Shown here one piece after another: positions 10,280 to 23,301 of a stretch of DNA of 64,000 bases. The notes under the pieces were generated by a model. That model was not told the origin of the DNA. It saw only the letters and a list, made by a program, of their open reading frames with translations, and did not search any database. The DNA is from Scortum barcoo (taxonomy: Eukaryota; Chordata; Actinopteri; Centrarchiformes; Terapontidae), in NCBI GenBank assembly GCA_023238725.1, contig CM041545.1, positions 15,281,501 through 15,345,500 on the forward strand, written 5' to 3'. Numbering within the stretch: position 1 is the stretch's first letter; each line of letters begins with the position of its first letter. The position numbers were made by a program, and so were the translations under genes.

Positions 10280-11110
10280 GCCACTTTTAACCCAAGTAGT
10301 GGACACGTGCGGTTTGGGATAATGACTAATGACAGGACATCTCACTGTTTACCACAGCTTGAACACATTAAAGCCGGATTCCAGTGGTGTGTCAGAAGGA
10401 TGCAGCCTGCAGTCCAGTGTGCAGCTAACGTTAGAGTGAAAGAGAATTATTATTTCATACATATTACTACTTTAATACAACAAAATAAGCATAATGAATA
10501 CAACTAAATTAAGACATGGCAATAAAACAAAGACGACATAGGCAAAATCACAGAGAGTGCAAACAGATATGGTAATTGTGCAAAATGGAGTCAGCCTATA
10601 GACTGGTTAAATTGGTTAAAGTGTGTTAAAGTGGTTAATGTGATTACTCTTATGTCCTGTAAAGTGCATGTTACTGCCGGAGTCCCCGGTCCTCCCTGTT
10701 CTCTCCAGTCTTGCAGGTTCCTCACTGATTCTGGTTGTGGTCCATCTGTCTGAGGTTCACCGGCCTGGTGGAGGACATGATCTGTGTTTGTGTTGTGGAG
10801 AGAAGGTCAAGTGGCCCAGAGCTCCATATGAGGACATCTAGAGATGCACCTTTTCCATTACCTTCACACATGGACTAAACCCATAAACTCAGTACAGCTA
10901 CAGTTTATTACGACCCATGTATAACTCCATATATGATTGATGATGATCACACCCAGATCTATCATGTGAGCACACCCTGAGCACACAAGGGCCCTCAGCC
11001 ATGAGGAAAAAAAGTAATTATCCAATCAAATCAATGGAATAGCAGTGATTGGCTAATGGTCAGGGTGGGCGGGCCTAGAGAACAGGTGGTTTACATGGCA
11101 CAGATCCTGT
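10280..11110. repeat. Probable old interspersed-repeat sequence (left part of repeat cluster)
   Basis: The stretch near 10680-10830 is more GC-rich than its surroundings (GGAGTCCCCGGTCCTCCCTG and TTCACCGGCCTGGTGGAGGA). It resembles internal parts of the fish retroelement family whose 3' tail appears at 12.4-12.66 kb. The later elements at 11.2-11.9 kb may have inserted into one older copy. I cannot define ends. Confidence 0.35.
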
Positions 11111-11219
11111 ATCAGTTTTTCTTAAGTAGAGTCATGGTTAAAAAAGTGGGATTAATTTGTACCTGACCCCCTGTCAGTGAGGTTGTGAGAAATGGGAAAA
11201 CGGGAAAAAGTGAGCGAAA

Positions 11220-11515
11220 AAAAGGAAAATGGACGGCACCAGCTAAAAGCTCAGCAGGGCTGCCAAAAGAAAGAATAAAAAAAAAAGGAAAAGGAAGAGA
11301 AAGAAGCGGCCACAATAAAAAAACGTACCAACGATAAGAAAAAAAAAAAGCTAAGTGAAGAAGAGATGGAGGATGTTGCGCTGGCTAATGTTAGCTCACA
11401 GCCTCAGCTAGCTAGTCAGGATAACTCCAGTTTAGTGCCGCACTGCCTCAGCCAGGTGAACAAAGTGAGGAGAATGACAACACAGAGGGAGAAGGAAAGG
11501 TTGAATAGTAAATAG
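11220..11515 (+). pseudogene. Decayed N-terminus of a hAT-like transposase
   Basis: In one frame (11247-11315) the sequence reads KLSRAAKRKNKKKRKRK before a stop. In another frame (11342-11515) Lys-rich sequence continues as KKLSEEEMEDVALANVSSQ and then QVNKVRRMTTQREKERLNSK and a stop. A Lys/Arg-rich start of the type K-L-S-G-A-x-x-R-K-x-x-K, followed by an acidic Ser/Gln segment, is typical of zinc-finger-MYM/hAT transposase-like proteins in fish genomes. Frames are broken by a shift and by stops, and no catalytic core is present. The alternative is chance coding in an A-rich stretch. Confidence 0.35.
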
Positions 11516-11555
11516 TAATAGTAACTAAAGGTAAGCATCATTAATAATAATAATA

Positions 11556-11880
11556 ATGGATTAGATTTATATAGCGCTTTTCAAGGCACCCAAAGCACTT
11601 TACATTGTATCCATTATTCATTCACTCCTCACTCATACCTGGTGATGGTAAGCTACATGTGTAGCCACAAAAATGGAAACATGGCAGCCAATCCGCACCT
11701 ACGGCCTCTCCGACCACCAAACATTCAAATCCACATTAATACACCAGCGATGCCAACACTGGAGGAAAGGAGGGTGAAGTTTCTTGCCCACGGACACAAT
11801 GACAGATGAATGGGGGGAGTGGGAATCGAACCGCCAACTTTCTAGTTATTGGACGACCAGCTCAACCACTGAGCCACTGT
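11556..11880 (-). mobile_element. tRNA-derived SINE-like repeat, - strand
   Basis: Read on the - strand it starts near 11880 with CAGTGGCTCAGTGGTTGAGC (A-box-like). GGTTCGATTCC (a B box) lies near 11823-11833. It ends at 11556 in a body that reads, on the + strand, ATTTATATAGCGCTTTTCAA and CAAAGCACTTTACA. A (TAA)n run at 11541-11555 is its 3' tail. This body is a very common dispersed family in percomorph genomes. Pol III boxes at the head and a simple 3' tail support a SINE. Confidence 0.75.
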
Positions 11881-12379
11881 CTTCATACTAATTTGATGAT
11901 ATGATGTTTGCATACCGTGTAGTGCATCACTGTAGTAGGACGCTGTAATGTGTGTTAGGTTTGTCAGGTTCACGGTGTGTTGGCTTTTGCAGTTCTGTGT
12001 GAAGCTTTCTAGTGTACTTAGTGAGCCTTATTTAATAACCTGCATTCAGATGTACTGTGTGATTACCGTAGAGTGGTGCTCTTCCAAGTCTATTCCAGGT
12101 CAGGTGGGCTGTAAAAACTGCTAACTAGTAGTCTAGAGTCATACACTGCCCTTTGCATGATTTGTCTTGTCTTGTAGAAAAGGTAAATGTTGGCATTATT
12201 GGTCTGTTGAACTGTATAGGCACACCTGCTCAGCTGAACTGGTCATTCAGCCATTGACCAATAGGGGTGTGATTATGGTCTGGTGGATTCAAAATAATTA
12301 AGGTGGGATTTAATGGCTGGGGTGTAGATGTTTGTGTGCAGGAGTGTGTTTTGCATGTCTGCGTGTGTTGAAGGTGGGG
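11881..12379. other. Intergenic within the repeat cluster
   Basis: No gene. It may belong to the same old retroelement copy as the flanking sequence, but the match is too weak to call. Confidence 0.35.
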
Positions 12380-12665
12380 GGCTATGAGCTTCAGTGCCCA
12401 GGGGCCCCTGGGGGTACTAATCCAGCCTTGATGGTGATGATGTTCTCTGTACATGTGGCATCTATTGCACGTCTGTCTGTCCCAGGGAGAGGGATCCCTC
12501 ATCTGTGGCTCTTCCTCAGGTTTCTTCTTTTTTCCCATATAGAGGGTTTTTTGAAGTTTTTCCTGACCCAGTTTGAGGGTCTAAGGACAGAGGGTGTCAC
12601 AACTGTACAGATTGTAAAGCCCTCCGATTTTGGGCTTTAAATAAATAAATTTGAATTTGATATTA
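12380..12665 (+). mobile_element. 3' tail of a dispersed fish retroelement
   Basis: The run of phrases GCACGTCTGTCTGTCCCAGG, AGAGGGATCCCTCATCTGTG, GGTTTCTTCTTTTTTCCC, GTTTTTCCTGACCCAGTTTG, GGACAGAGGGTGTC and GATTGTAAAGCCCTC is characteristic of the 3' end of a repeat family seen across percomorph genomes. It ends in AAATAAATAAATTTGAATTTGA. I am sure it is a dispersed repeat, but less sure of its superfamily. Confidence 0.7.
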
Positions 12666-14460
12666 TATTAGTGGATAACTATTAGTCATGTGTAGTATTT
12701 TATGTTGGAGCTGGTTGAGGTGGAGCAATTTTTTTCAGTGATGGCAACTGTTAAATTGATGTATAATATTTTATTCTGAGGTGGAATAAGAGGGTAAAGT
12801 GGAGAGAGAGATTTCCTTACAGATTGATGCTTAAAAATTGGACATGGCACATGCACTTTTTTTTTTTTATTCAACTCATATAATAACACAGAAAATTATG
12901 TTGTTACATCTTTGTATTATTATTTCCATCAGAGCTGATTTAGCAGAGCTTGGCACATGAGTGACCTGAAACACAATGAGCCCAAAGAATTGAAAACATC
13001 ACACCTTAATGGTGTTATGAGTCATATATAACCTTTATTGTTGGGTGAAATGATGAAAATAATGGTGTTTTCCTCTATCTATGGCCTTTCCTGGGGTTTC
13101 AAGTCTTCCCTTTTATACACATATTCAATCGTGTTTTCAGGACTGGAGCCAAGGAACACAATACATGTTTATGGTCTGCCATCATCTCCAAATATGACCA
13201 TGGAGGCATTTGGCCTTGCACAGGATACATTATGTGGTGTGTGTGTCTGCGAGTATATGTGTGTGTGTGCTCTCCTGCCTGCCTCTTCAGGTTGTTTATG
13301 TCTCAGGACAAGTCTGTTCTTTTCTGCAAAGCTGCACCTGCTGAAATGTGTTTGTAATCTGCTCATAAGGCATGCAACAATGACCTCGGGGCAAAACCAG
13401 TCTTCGCAGCTCTTTTCTATAAAAATTAAGGTATGAGTCAGTAAGAGAATTATTTTGCTTTTCTCTTGGTGGCGTCATGGAGTCTGTGTTTGTATGTACA
13501 AAGAAACAGACGCCAGTATGTAGCGTATGGAGCTGTGAGCTCTTAGGGTATTTATCCTAAAAACTGTCTGTCTTTGAAAATGAGACATAAATGGTATAAA
13601 TTATTTCAAGAAGAAAAAGAAAAAACGAAAAGGGAGAAAGATACTCTTATTGTTGTTAAGGAATTACTTCACAGCCATACACATCAATGCGTGTTGCTAG
13701 GCTCTCAAAGGCAGAACACACTCTCAGTAACACACTAGTGTTACACACTATGTTAGAAAAACAACTTCTTTTTCAGTCAGCCAAGTGTAATAAGTAATGT
13801 GCTGTGGATGGTAACTGTTGGTCAGCTCGTAGCTTTACCTGATGATGAACAATTTTAATTGAGATGGCTAAACAATGTAGAATTTGAAAACTCAACAAAG
13901 GGAAGCTAAATGTTTGTCCAAAGATTTAATTCCTCAGTATTTCAGTTTTCTGAGATGTTTCTAGTGCTTTGTTATCATCCACTTTTTCATATGTGAGTGG
14001 CTCTTTCATTTCCTATTTGCATTTCATTGTGTCGCAACAGCAAACTCAAATATCAAACATAATTATTATGCACCGAGTCGACTTTTTTTTCACTGTTTCA
14101 TGTCTTCTATGTAGGTCCCAAAATAAATATCCAAAAACATTAGTAATCACTACCACCAAAGTCGTGACATCACTTCAGGATGTTTCGCTGACTGATTTCT
14201 TGCCACTGTAAAGGATTACAGTCCTTTCTTTACAAATTTTTGCAACATATATGTACACATGGTTTTATATTTATTTATTTCTATAAAATAGCCACTACAG
14301 TAAAGTACAGAGAGGGGAAAAAACGTAAAGAAAAATGGGGTTAATTGTATTATTATAACTTTATTAATTGACTATTGTCATTGTTATTAATTAAGTGAAT
14401 TTCTCTATCAATCAGTTGATTATTTAATCACAAATAAATCTTTGTCGCTCAACCTGCTGT
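12666..14460. other. Intergenic, nothing recognised
   Basis: AT-rich sequence with a T-run near 12859-12868 and a short imperfect TG tract near 13236-13269. Open frames here lack splice structure and known motifs. Confidence 0.5.
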
Positions 14461-14560
14461 GTAGTAAAATTCTTTATTTATGGAGTATTTTTCAAAAACA
14501 CGTTTAGAAAGTGCTTTACAGACTTAAAACACAAAATATACAGTAAAACTAAGAAATGCC
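14461..14560. repeat. Fragment resembling a dispersed 'AAAGTGCTTTACA' repeat
   Basis: TTTATTTATGGAGTATTTTT followed by AAAGTGCTTTACAGACTTAA resembles the end of a common fish repeat. It is too short and diverged to classify. Confidence 0.35.
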
Positions 14561-17346
14561 ATTGCAATTAAAAGTAAGAATATGTGAGTAACAGAACATG
14601 TGAGTCACAGTCATCTTGCCATGATCCAAATATGGGTCTACACAGTAAAGGTCAGGTGTTTAATTGTATGTCCCTGAGCACTGCATAAGTACTCAACAAA
14701 CTGTCAATTGTGTGGAGCTGACCAGCAACTGTGATGAAATGAAAAAGATAAACTATCCCAGAATAGCTTTCATTCCAGTGTTAGAATGAGCGGCTGCAGG
14801 GAATCGTCCCATTTCATTTAATTACTCCGACGAATGGATTCCCACTGACCACCAGCAGATGGTGCTATATTTTTTTATTTTCTCCGAATGCACAGGTTGC
14901 ATTTTCCACAAATAGAAGAAGATAAAGAGGCGCATTGTAAAGCACAGTACCAAGCAAATTTGCAACAAAATAATCTAATAAAATTCAGTAATGAAGTGAT
15001 GAAGCAGTACAGTACAGAAAGCAATGAAAACATCATCTGTAACATCATGCTGTTGTCATTAGAAAATAGAACATTTGGAAAATTTGGCCACCTCTTTTAT
15101 ACAGAGCCGTGTTCATCCACATTTGGACTGAACATTCATAGTTTTGCACATTGTTTGCATTTCATATTATCACGCATCTATATTTAAATGCCTTTCTTAG
15201 AATCAGGTTAACAAATCTGTGACTGATCCTGATGCGAGGCCTAGAGAGCCTCGAGGGCATGTTGAATTCGGGAAGCTACATGTGAGCATAACTGAAGCTA
15301 CTCGGAGTAAGCCGCCTCTCCCTCAGACTTTCACACCCTGAGGCGCTGTGCTGCACACAAGGTTGTTTACACACACTGAGACTGTGTAGAGGCTCAGACT
15401 CGCTCCCCATCTCTCACTCACGCAGACACTCACTCTCTCACAAGCACCCATATACTTGCCCACACCTCGCTGACTATCTGCAGCCTGGACCCGGGTAATC
15501 CTCTAACTTATAGGCAGTGCTGTGTGCTTGAAGCAAATCCCATTCCTTCAAAAGGCCGACACCTCTGGAGCTGACGTGTGGCCCAAACACCTCGGAGGTG
15601 ATATAACATTGCTTTGTCTTCTTTCATGTTTGCTCCTTTTGCGCCACTTCTTGCTCTCCTGCATGCCAATAACTACTGGGCATGTATCATTTCATAAAAA
15701 CTGTCTACAATCAATTATTATAAATATTCATTTTATTATAAAACTGATGTTCAATGCAGTATGGTAGCAATGCACAGGACATGCTATATAATTACATTAA
15801 TTTATTGATTCTCCACGACAACAACAAATGAGTGTGTTACAGTTTTCACAAAATCAAAGAAAGCCATGACACATAATTACTGATATTATAGCTGAATAAA
15901 ATTTCATGAGCAGTGTGTGGCTGGTCAGATTGCCTGTTTCATTTGATCTTGGGCAAAAATCACAAGCATCAAACTTAAGAGGATACCTCCTAACTCACTC
16001 CTCGTCTCACTCCAGATGAAGATGTTTTATGATAGTGTATAGAGTTGTAATTGGAAGGATGACAACTTTCCAATGTCAGATAGAGCCCTTTCATGTTATT
16101 TTATGAATGCTTTTATCACCTGTATCATCATTTTTTTTAATCTATGATATGATTATGTACTTTCTTAATCAGAAGTCCGGTGAACTTCCCAATCCATCCA
16201 CTCTCCCAGATCCCCGCCAGAAGCTTCAATCTGAAGGGAGTGGATAACAGGTCCCACTGAACTGTCACAAAGTCAAATCTGTGGCCCTGACAACCACATG
16301 TGACAAAGCAAGGGCATGTACTGACTCAGCCAATATATAGTATCATGACATGGTGACATGGTTTGGCTCTATATTATATACAGTGAACAGATTTATTCAT
16401 CAGCTTTTTTCACCACAGGAGGACAATAAGGTGTAAGTATTTTTCTTTCTTTTAACATTTGCTTCTTTAAAAATATACTGGAATAAGCATGGTATGAACT
16501 GCTGTCCCACAACCCCACCCAACCCTTGTTTTTCTTTTTTTTTTTTTTTTTAATATTCTACAAGAGTAATGTCTTTCCTTTAAAAATTGCTGGACTGAGA
16601 CAGAGAGTTCTGAACATTTTCCCCACAAGCTTCTTGCCTGGTGATCCGGCTGATGTGTAATTGGCCACAGCTAAATGCTTTACAGGTATTGGGCTTTGTT
16701 TCTCTTTTGGGTTGGCTCTCCGCTCACTGCCACAACAGATTATAGTTTTCTCATCCCGTTGCTCTCTCTTTTAACTACTAATGCTGGCCTCTTGGAGAGC
16801 ACTTTTCACGTTCGCCACTTTTACCGAAAATGGTCTGAGAATGGTACCAGACTTACTAAGTGCACGTGACGCGTAACTAAACTCACCCAGACGCCACTGA
16901 AAATTGCCAGTTAAGCAACTGGACTCTGCGTTGTGTTTAAGTTGGGTGGAGGATTGACTGAGCACACTCACTCACACATGTTCCACACATGAACTGGCAA
17001 AGGCAACATCCTGCAGGTTTGACAAGACTCAGGTCAGCTAGCCTGGCTTGGTCCTGGCTAAAGTCCACTAATTAACATGTTTTATCTGTTTGTTTAATCA
17101 GTACCTAAATGGCGGTGTAAATAACATATTTATCTTACAGATAGCGTGGTAATAATCTTCTCATCTATCTGTCTGCACAAAAAGCAAATATGTCTATTTC
17201 CCAGGATGTCAAACTATTCCTTAAAATCTGCTGTTTGTTTTTTTTTTTTTTTTTGGCTGCAGTGTAAATTAGTTAGTAGTTGTGAACACTGATGACCTTT
17301 TCAACTTGCTCAGCTGCTTATTTACACAACACATTATCATTCATCC
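14561..17346. other. Intergenic, nothing recognised
   Basis: A moderately GC-rich patch lies at 15230-15490, with runs of CACTCA/CTCTCA. A T-run sits at 16531-16551. No gene was found on either strand. Confidence 0.5.
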
Positions 17347-17645
17347 AGAGTCGTGTTTATGTGGACCAGATGCTGAGCGGCGGGTGTTACAGAGTTTATT
17401 TTCCTGAAAACAGCTCACTGTTGAAACAGCGCTATGAGAGCCGTGGGAGTGAACCAAAACAGTAACGTTGTGGCGGGACGGCTCAGCGACGGGCTGAAAC
17501 TCCTTACTAAAACTGTAAAGCTGAGGGGAGCTGCAGATTCAGCTGATAATTCTCTGTGGGTTCATCAAAACGAGCAACCCCTTTTACCTTGTCACATTGT
17601 TTTCCTGTTGCAATTTAATACATTGTTATCATGAAAATATAGGTT
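17347..17645 (+). repeat. Dispersed repeat, copy A
   Basis: This shares a collinear series of words with 30905-31150: GCGCTATGAGAG versus GCACTATGAGAG, CTGTAAAGCTGAGGGGAG versus CCGTAAAGCCGAGGGGAG, and CTTGTCACATTG versus CTTTCACATTG, followed by an AT-rich end with GGTTATAG versus GATTATAG. It is a diverged family seen widely in fish. The class is unknown to me. Confidence 0.6.
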
Positions 17646-20600
17646 ATAGTCAGTAGCCAATTTGAGGTGGGATGAGGGGGAATGCCATACTCCTTTTTAG
17701 CAAAATGTTCCCCTTAATTAACTTGCCACCACCCTTCCACTTTTTATCCCCCAGTAGTGGAGAGAGTGCAGGGGGAAGAGGGGTTGTTAAGTCGAATGTT
17801 AGTCTAGTCTGGCTGACTGAAGTTTGTGCAAGTTAGAATTTTTGGCCCTGATCACAGCAGTAAAATATCAGTAGCTTAACTCCGTAACTGTATTGATAAA
17901 TCCATGGCTCTGTCCGTGGTGCTGAAGTGGTAGACAGGTTTGTAACTTTCACTGCCCTTTGATCAGTTTTGCCTCGGATCTATAATTTCTTTTTTTTTTT
18001 ACTTTAAAATATTTTATTCTATAATATATTGTAACATATGCACTGCACAGAGTAGTGTCACCTTCATGATCAAAGTGACGTGGCTGCAGTAGAGTCAGAG
18101 CATCACGATCAAGGGCAAAAGGGTGCTGCCATTGGGCTAGTCCACTTTAAAAAATGAAGAAATCACCAGCTGATTATAGCTGCTTTAAAGACTAAATTCT
18201 AGCCACACAGTCATCCTGTGTATCAGCTTGTGCGCTAGTTTATCTGTGACTTTCATTTCAAGCTACTGAAATGAAAAAAAAAAACAAAGATAGATAGCTG
18301 CATTTTTTTTCATAGAGTACAATAAGAAAATATAAATGTGTAAAGTTTTTATTGAGGGTGTGTGCCAGAGCTTAACACTGGTTAATGACGTTTGGAAGCC
18401 AAGCAATGGAGACTTGGCACAACGTCAGTTGAAGAAAATATTTTGTTTTTGACAAACAGTCTTGTGTCTTGCTTGTCAAATGAAATGATGAAAAGAGATT
18501 GTCTTCTTACTCATCCCCCAATTGATCAGCGTTGGGTGGAACAGTCCACGTTATGCCATGCTGCTCGATGTTTGATCTCTTATCAACCATGCGAAGTCGT
18601 CAAGGAGATTTTTCAGGATTTGATGCTTTCTTTGAACTAGCCAGGATAATTTAAATTTCTTTTATACCAATGCTATTTTTCTTAATATATATTATATATA
18701 TATATATTAATAATCATCTGGCATTGCTGTTTTCCATGATGGTGATGGTGTGATTGCATCAGCGTTCAGTCTCTCAAAACTCAAAGTGTGTCAACGCTGT
18801 TGTGGTGCCGAAACAGCCTTAGTGTTAGTTATAGTTTAAATGCGATTGATAAATTTCCTCTGTGAAGGCAACCCAGCCCCGCAGTGGCGGATATGTAAAA
18901 TAAGTGGAAAGGAAAACACAAATGTAAATTAGTGTAAGCAGTAAGTGTAGCTCTAGATAAACCCCTGACTGGCTGTAAAGACAAGTGCCTCCGTGAACAG
19001 AATGCTGAGCACAGCTAGCCCCTTGTAAACAAAGCTTCTGCTATTTAGTTTCAGTTGGCTTAATTAGAATGAATGAGGGGGGCTTGTGCAAAGAGGACAG
19101 TTTTTTGTGGGTGGAGGGAGGGAGGAATTGGCCATGGTGGATGGAAAGCTGGACGGAGAGATAAAGTTACTAGCGGGTGGCATGGACCAATTGGACAATG
19201 ACAAACAAAGCCTCCAGCCAAAAGCGCAGCCGTAATGAATTTAGGGGCACAACATACATGTTAATGGGCGTTCAAATCAAATTATTATGATTATATTCCA
19301 TGTTTTATCTACACACCAAAGACAAAGTGTGTGTGTGTGTGGCAGAGGAGGAGAGAGAGATATCGGCTTTATGTGTGCTTGTGGGTGTGCATTTGCAGTC
19401 GCGGTTTGTTTTTGCAGACTAATATTTAGCATTTATGTCCCGCTGAGTCACATCACCATATGTGTTAAACATAACAGCAAGGAGAAAACATTGTTGCTCA
19501 TAATCATTTTTAATATCATTAAAAATGCACATTACATTATAAAATGAAAACTACCTATTACCTTTTTCCAGGCAGTGAAATCACTATGTATTCCTATTAA
19601 ATGCAAGCTTTTTAAACAATCTTGTAATAACATTGACTGGGATTTTTTTTAATCCTTGAAAAATAAAACTGTTGTGGTGCTAATGGAAGAGACCACATAA
19701 AAACCAAAACCTTCCAACTATACAATTCATAACACAATAATAAAAACACTACTTTCTAGGCGTACTAATAAAAATAGAAAATGTAAAGTAAGTGTAAGAT
19801 GTCATCAGCAACAGAACTGTCAGGAGCTTACCTTGATTTGTGTGTCTGATTAAACATGGCTTGAGGTTTCTTATGTCTGCCAGGATTACTTTTAATTTGT
19901 CCCCTGTCTTTTGAACTCTTTAACACCCTAGGATTTTTGCTGGTACACCTTAAAGACAGGATCCTCAATTAACACCTTGAAGTTCAGATGAAATCACATT
20001 TAATCATCCCTTTTGTCATCAAAGTAATCGTCGTACAATTCGTCAACATTCGTATTATTAAAAGGAAGAAAAAAAAAGGTCTTTGGGGAAATGTCGGTGT
20101 CTGTGTTTGATTGACAGCAGCTGGCAGGCTTCCAGAGTGTCGGTGTTACACCGCAGGGAATGAAAGACAAAGCAGACAAACTTGCGCCATAGCCTACATG
20201 TGATGGACAGACAGAGCATTGTTAGTGCTTTCATAGAGGAAGGATGGCACCGGCATCTAACCAGACCACAATGACATATGCAGGTATATTTACATACTGT
20301 TTAATGTGCTGCAGCTGAGCAGTTAATTAGCTATCTATCCTGCAAACTGATGTTAGCGGTGCACTTTTCCCCAGTGAGTGTTTGTCTGGTGGCTCTTTCA
20401 ACAAACTAAGAAACAGGACATGTGTTCATGTTTGTATGTTGGATGAGGAGACTTAAGCAGGGAAACTAATGTGGGTTGCTCTTCAGAGTCTGTTGCTCTT
20501 GTGTACTGCAGCAATCTGTCTGCTCTGCCTATCATAGCAGAATGGCTGCATCGAAATAAGGTCTCCATCCAGGTAGAAGGACATCAGTTCTGTTGAATTA

Positions 20601-20733
20601 ATGCAAAGAAAGGGAGCATCATTGTGAAAAAAAAAAAAGAAATACACACTCCTCCGTTTTGGTTTCAGATTTTTTTCTCAAAGGACAGCCAAAAAGTCAG
20701 ATTTAATTTCACATGAAATTAAACTATTGCTAA
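17646..20733. other. Intergenic, nothing coding recognised
   Basis: The stretch 17660-17800 may be an extension of the repeat to its left. Around 19020-19260 is a repeat-poor patch with SOX-like ACAAAG/ACAAT words. There is an AT microsatellite at 18683-18710. No gene is seen. Confidence 0.45.
18683..18710. repeat. (AT)n microsatellite
   Basis: Alternating AT interrupted once. Confidence 0.85.
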
Positions 20734-20990
20734 GATTCAAGACTTCATTGTCATGTGCAAAAAAAGTACTGATAAATACTATACAATAAAATAAAATATA
20801 GACCTAAAATACAAATGATAAAACTAAAATAAACTAAAAATATAAATATTAAAAAAAAACAAAAAATAAAAATATAAAATATGTAACTAAGATAATATAA
20901 AATGGAATACAGATAATACTGTTAGCAGTAGGTAGCAATAGCAGTGAGCAGTACTATTCAAATATAAAGAGTAGCAATAAGGTGCAGTTT
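20734..20990 (+). repeat. Dispersed repeat beginning GATTCAAGACTTCATTGTCATG, A-rich body
   Basis: The head GACTTCATTGTCATGTGC, then a long AAAATA/TAAAAT body, then AGCAATAAGGTGCAG, is the pattern of a common fish retroelement end. The class is not determined. Confidence 0.5.
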
Positions 20991-23280
20991 CAGAGGAGTT
21001 TAAAGGTCTTATGGCCATAGCGTCACAAAGGAGTGTATTCAGGTTTTCACTTTAATCAATGGATCTAAAAAGCTGAGGCATGGCATTCTCTTATATTTTT
21101 GCCATATTTGTTAGACCAGCAGCCAGCGACTACACCTCTCCCAAACCTTTGACATAAGTGGGCTGTCAAAACCTCACAGGAGCTGTAGTGGCGGCATAAA
21201 GCATCAAAATACAAGATTAAGGAAGGCATCAGTTCCGTGTCCACCCACAGACATGACATATTGAGGGCGAGAGGTCACGTCCACACAGGGGAAGGTGATA
21301 ATGACTGAGGTTTGAGGGCAAAGATGGAGACTGGAACCCAATCAGGTATGTGTCACACTGACTCTTGTCAACGAGTCTGTCTCTGTCACAGAGCACTGGA
21401 TGATAGAGTACCTATTGTTAAATGTAAATGATTAAAACAAACCCAAGAAACAAAGGACTGAAAATGTTAATTTAAAGTTTTTGGGTGGGTTAGATGAAAA
21501 ATCTGATGAACACAAAATGTACTCCTTCAACATCTGACATTAATGACTAAAGTTAACTACATTTAGTTAGAAATGCATCGGGCTCTGAACAATGGTGATT
21601 AATCAACGTGTCCCATCTCAGGTTGCAATCGCCCCCTATAGGTTTGGTGTATAAGCAATAATAACACAGAGGTTACTGTGTGATGTGTTCGAACGTGAAC
21701 AAGTCGCCCATATTGACTTTGTGTCACCCTACCACTTGGCCTTTTGTTTTGGTGGGGATGGCCTGTCACTGAGATGGCGGTGGAAGGAGGGAAGATTTCT
21801 CTGAGGAAAGACGGCAAGAGAAAGGTCACGGTGAATAAAAGGCTTTTAATCTGAGTGCCTTGTGTCGTGTGCCCAGGGAATATCAAAGTCCTCCCATTTC
21901 TAGTGAGGTCAGCCCAGGGCAGCATCCCTGTTTGCCCACTGCTGTCCTTTATGTTTGTGATGCCTAAATACCCATCGTTGCAGTGCTTTAAGAAAAGGTT
22001 ACAAGCAGCGTGGCATTTTGTCTCACTGTCTCTCAGCCTATATCTGTTTGTCTCTCTTTCGGTGTCCATGTGTTCATGTGTGCCTGCTTAAAGCTCACTG
22101 CGTAGAGATAAGATATGAAATGTGGCTCTGTTTGAAGCTTAAGGCTTTGTGATGTTACCAACCTCAAACAGAAGGACGGCGACTTACTGTATTTGCTGTC
22201 ATTTTGTTTGCAACCACTGAATAACTGGAGCAAGATTCTTTTGCTTTGCCTGATTCAGACTTAAAAACACTGCGGAAGCTATAAACATAACATATTTTAG
22301 ATTCTTGATTTCAACACTTGTGGGCTATCTATACTTTTGTTACACAACATGTTGGGAGTCTTTGTCCGACCATGTCAGTAGAGATAGATTGTAAAGCTTT
22401 AATTTGATGTCAGCGGTGTTGTCAGCTCGGCAAAATGTCTGGGCCTTTATTTAGGAACTCTAGCAGTCTAGGGGCTGGCTTGCCACTCCATTAGGTGTGA
22501 AGTGGAATCACGTTTTCCACAACACTGGCCCCGAGCATCCATCTTGTCACACATTCACAACTATTCAACGCCGCTACAGTGCTCTCTCACTGCTTTTAAA
22601 GGCGCACTCTGTGATCCAAACATAAACAAAGGTTTGGACCCACTAGGAATCACAACACAACAGTGGAAAAAAGCTATCACTTTAAAGCTGACTGACAAAC
22701 ACATCAGGTCAGGACTTGGGTCAAGAACAGTATGCGAGACACAGTTTTGAGGACAAAGTGTACAATGCTTGGACAAAGAGCATACAGAGTGTGTATGTGA
22801 AACCTGAGAAACCCTCACTGAACAGGAAAAGGGGACTGCAGCAATACCTGCCTGCTGCATCCAGTGCTGTTCGTCCATGTATCTGCGTTTCAGGCAGGAC
22901 AACAATCCTGGAAATAAAATAGCAAAATTATCTCATGTCGTGCATTAACAGAGTCTATAGCGTGCACGCTGCAGTTTTTTGTTCAGACACACACAAGTAT
23001 CAACAGATATGCTGCTGTAGCTCGTGATGGATTTTTATGGTGTATGGATGTGTGAAGAATTTGGTGACTTAGAATATAGTGGTCTCAGTGAAAACTGCAG
23101 ATTGATTTGGCAGGCAGGAGACAGCGCTAGGTGGTTTTCTTATGTCAGAATAAACCACTCGGTCTCTCCAATTGCAGGAACGTTAAACAGGCATCACAGG
23201 AGGCACTGAGCTGATATTATTTCATTTCCCTCCCAGTTTAACTGACACCTATAATCCTTACTTGGATGCACACACTCACA
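20991..23280. other. Intergenic, nothing recognised
   Basis: Contains the longest single open frame of the window (21599-22069, - strand, 156 codons). Its translation shows no domain, signal peptide or splice context, so I treat it as chance. Confidence 0.5.
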
Positions 23281-23281
23281 T

Positions 23282-23301
23282 ACACACACACACACACACA
23301 C
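23282..23301. repeat. (CA)n microsatellite
   Basis: Ten CA units, flanked by imperfect CA repeats from about 23268. Confidence 0.85.

Noticed and set aside
21599..22069. 156-codon - strand frame, the longest in the window
   Set aside because: No domain, signal peptide, splice structure or known family. A frame of this length is expected by chance in 64 kb.
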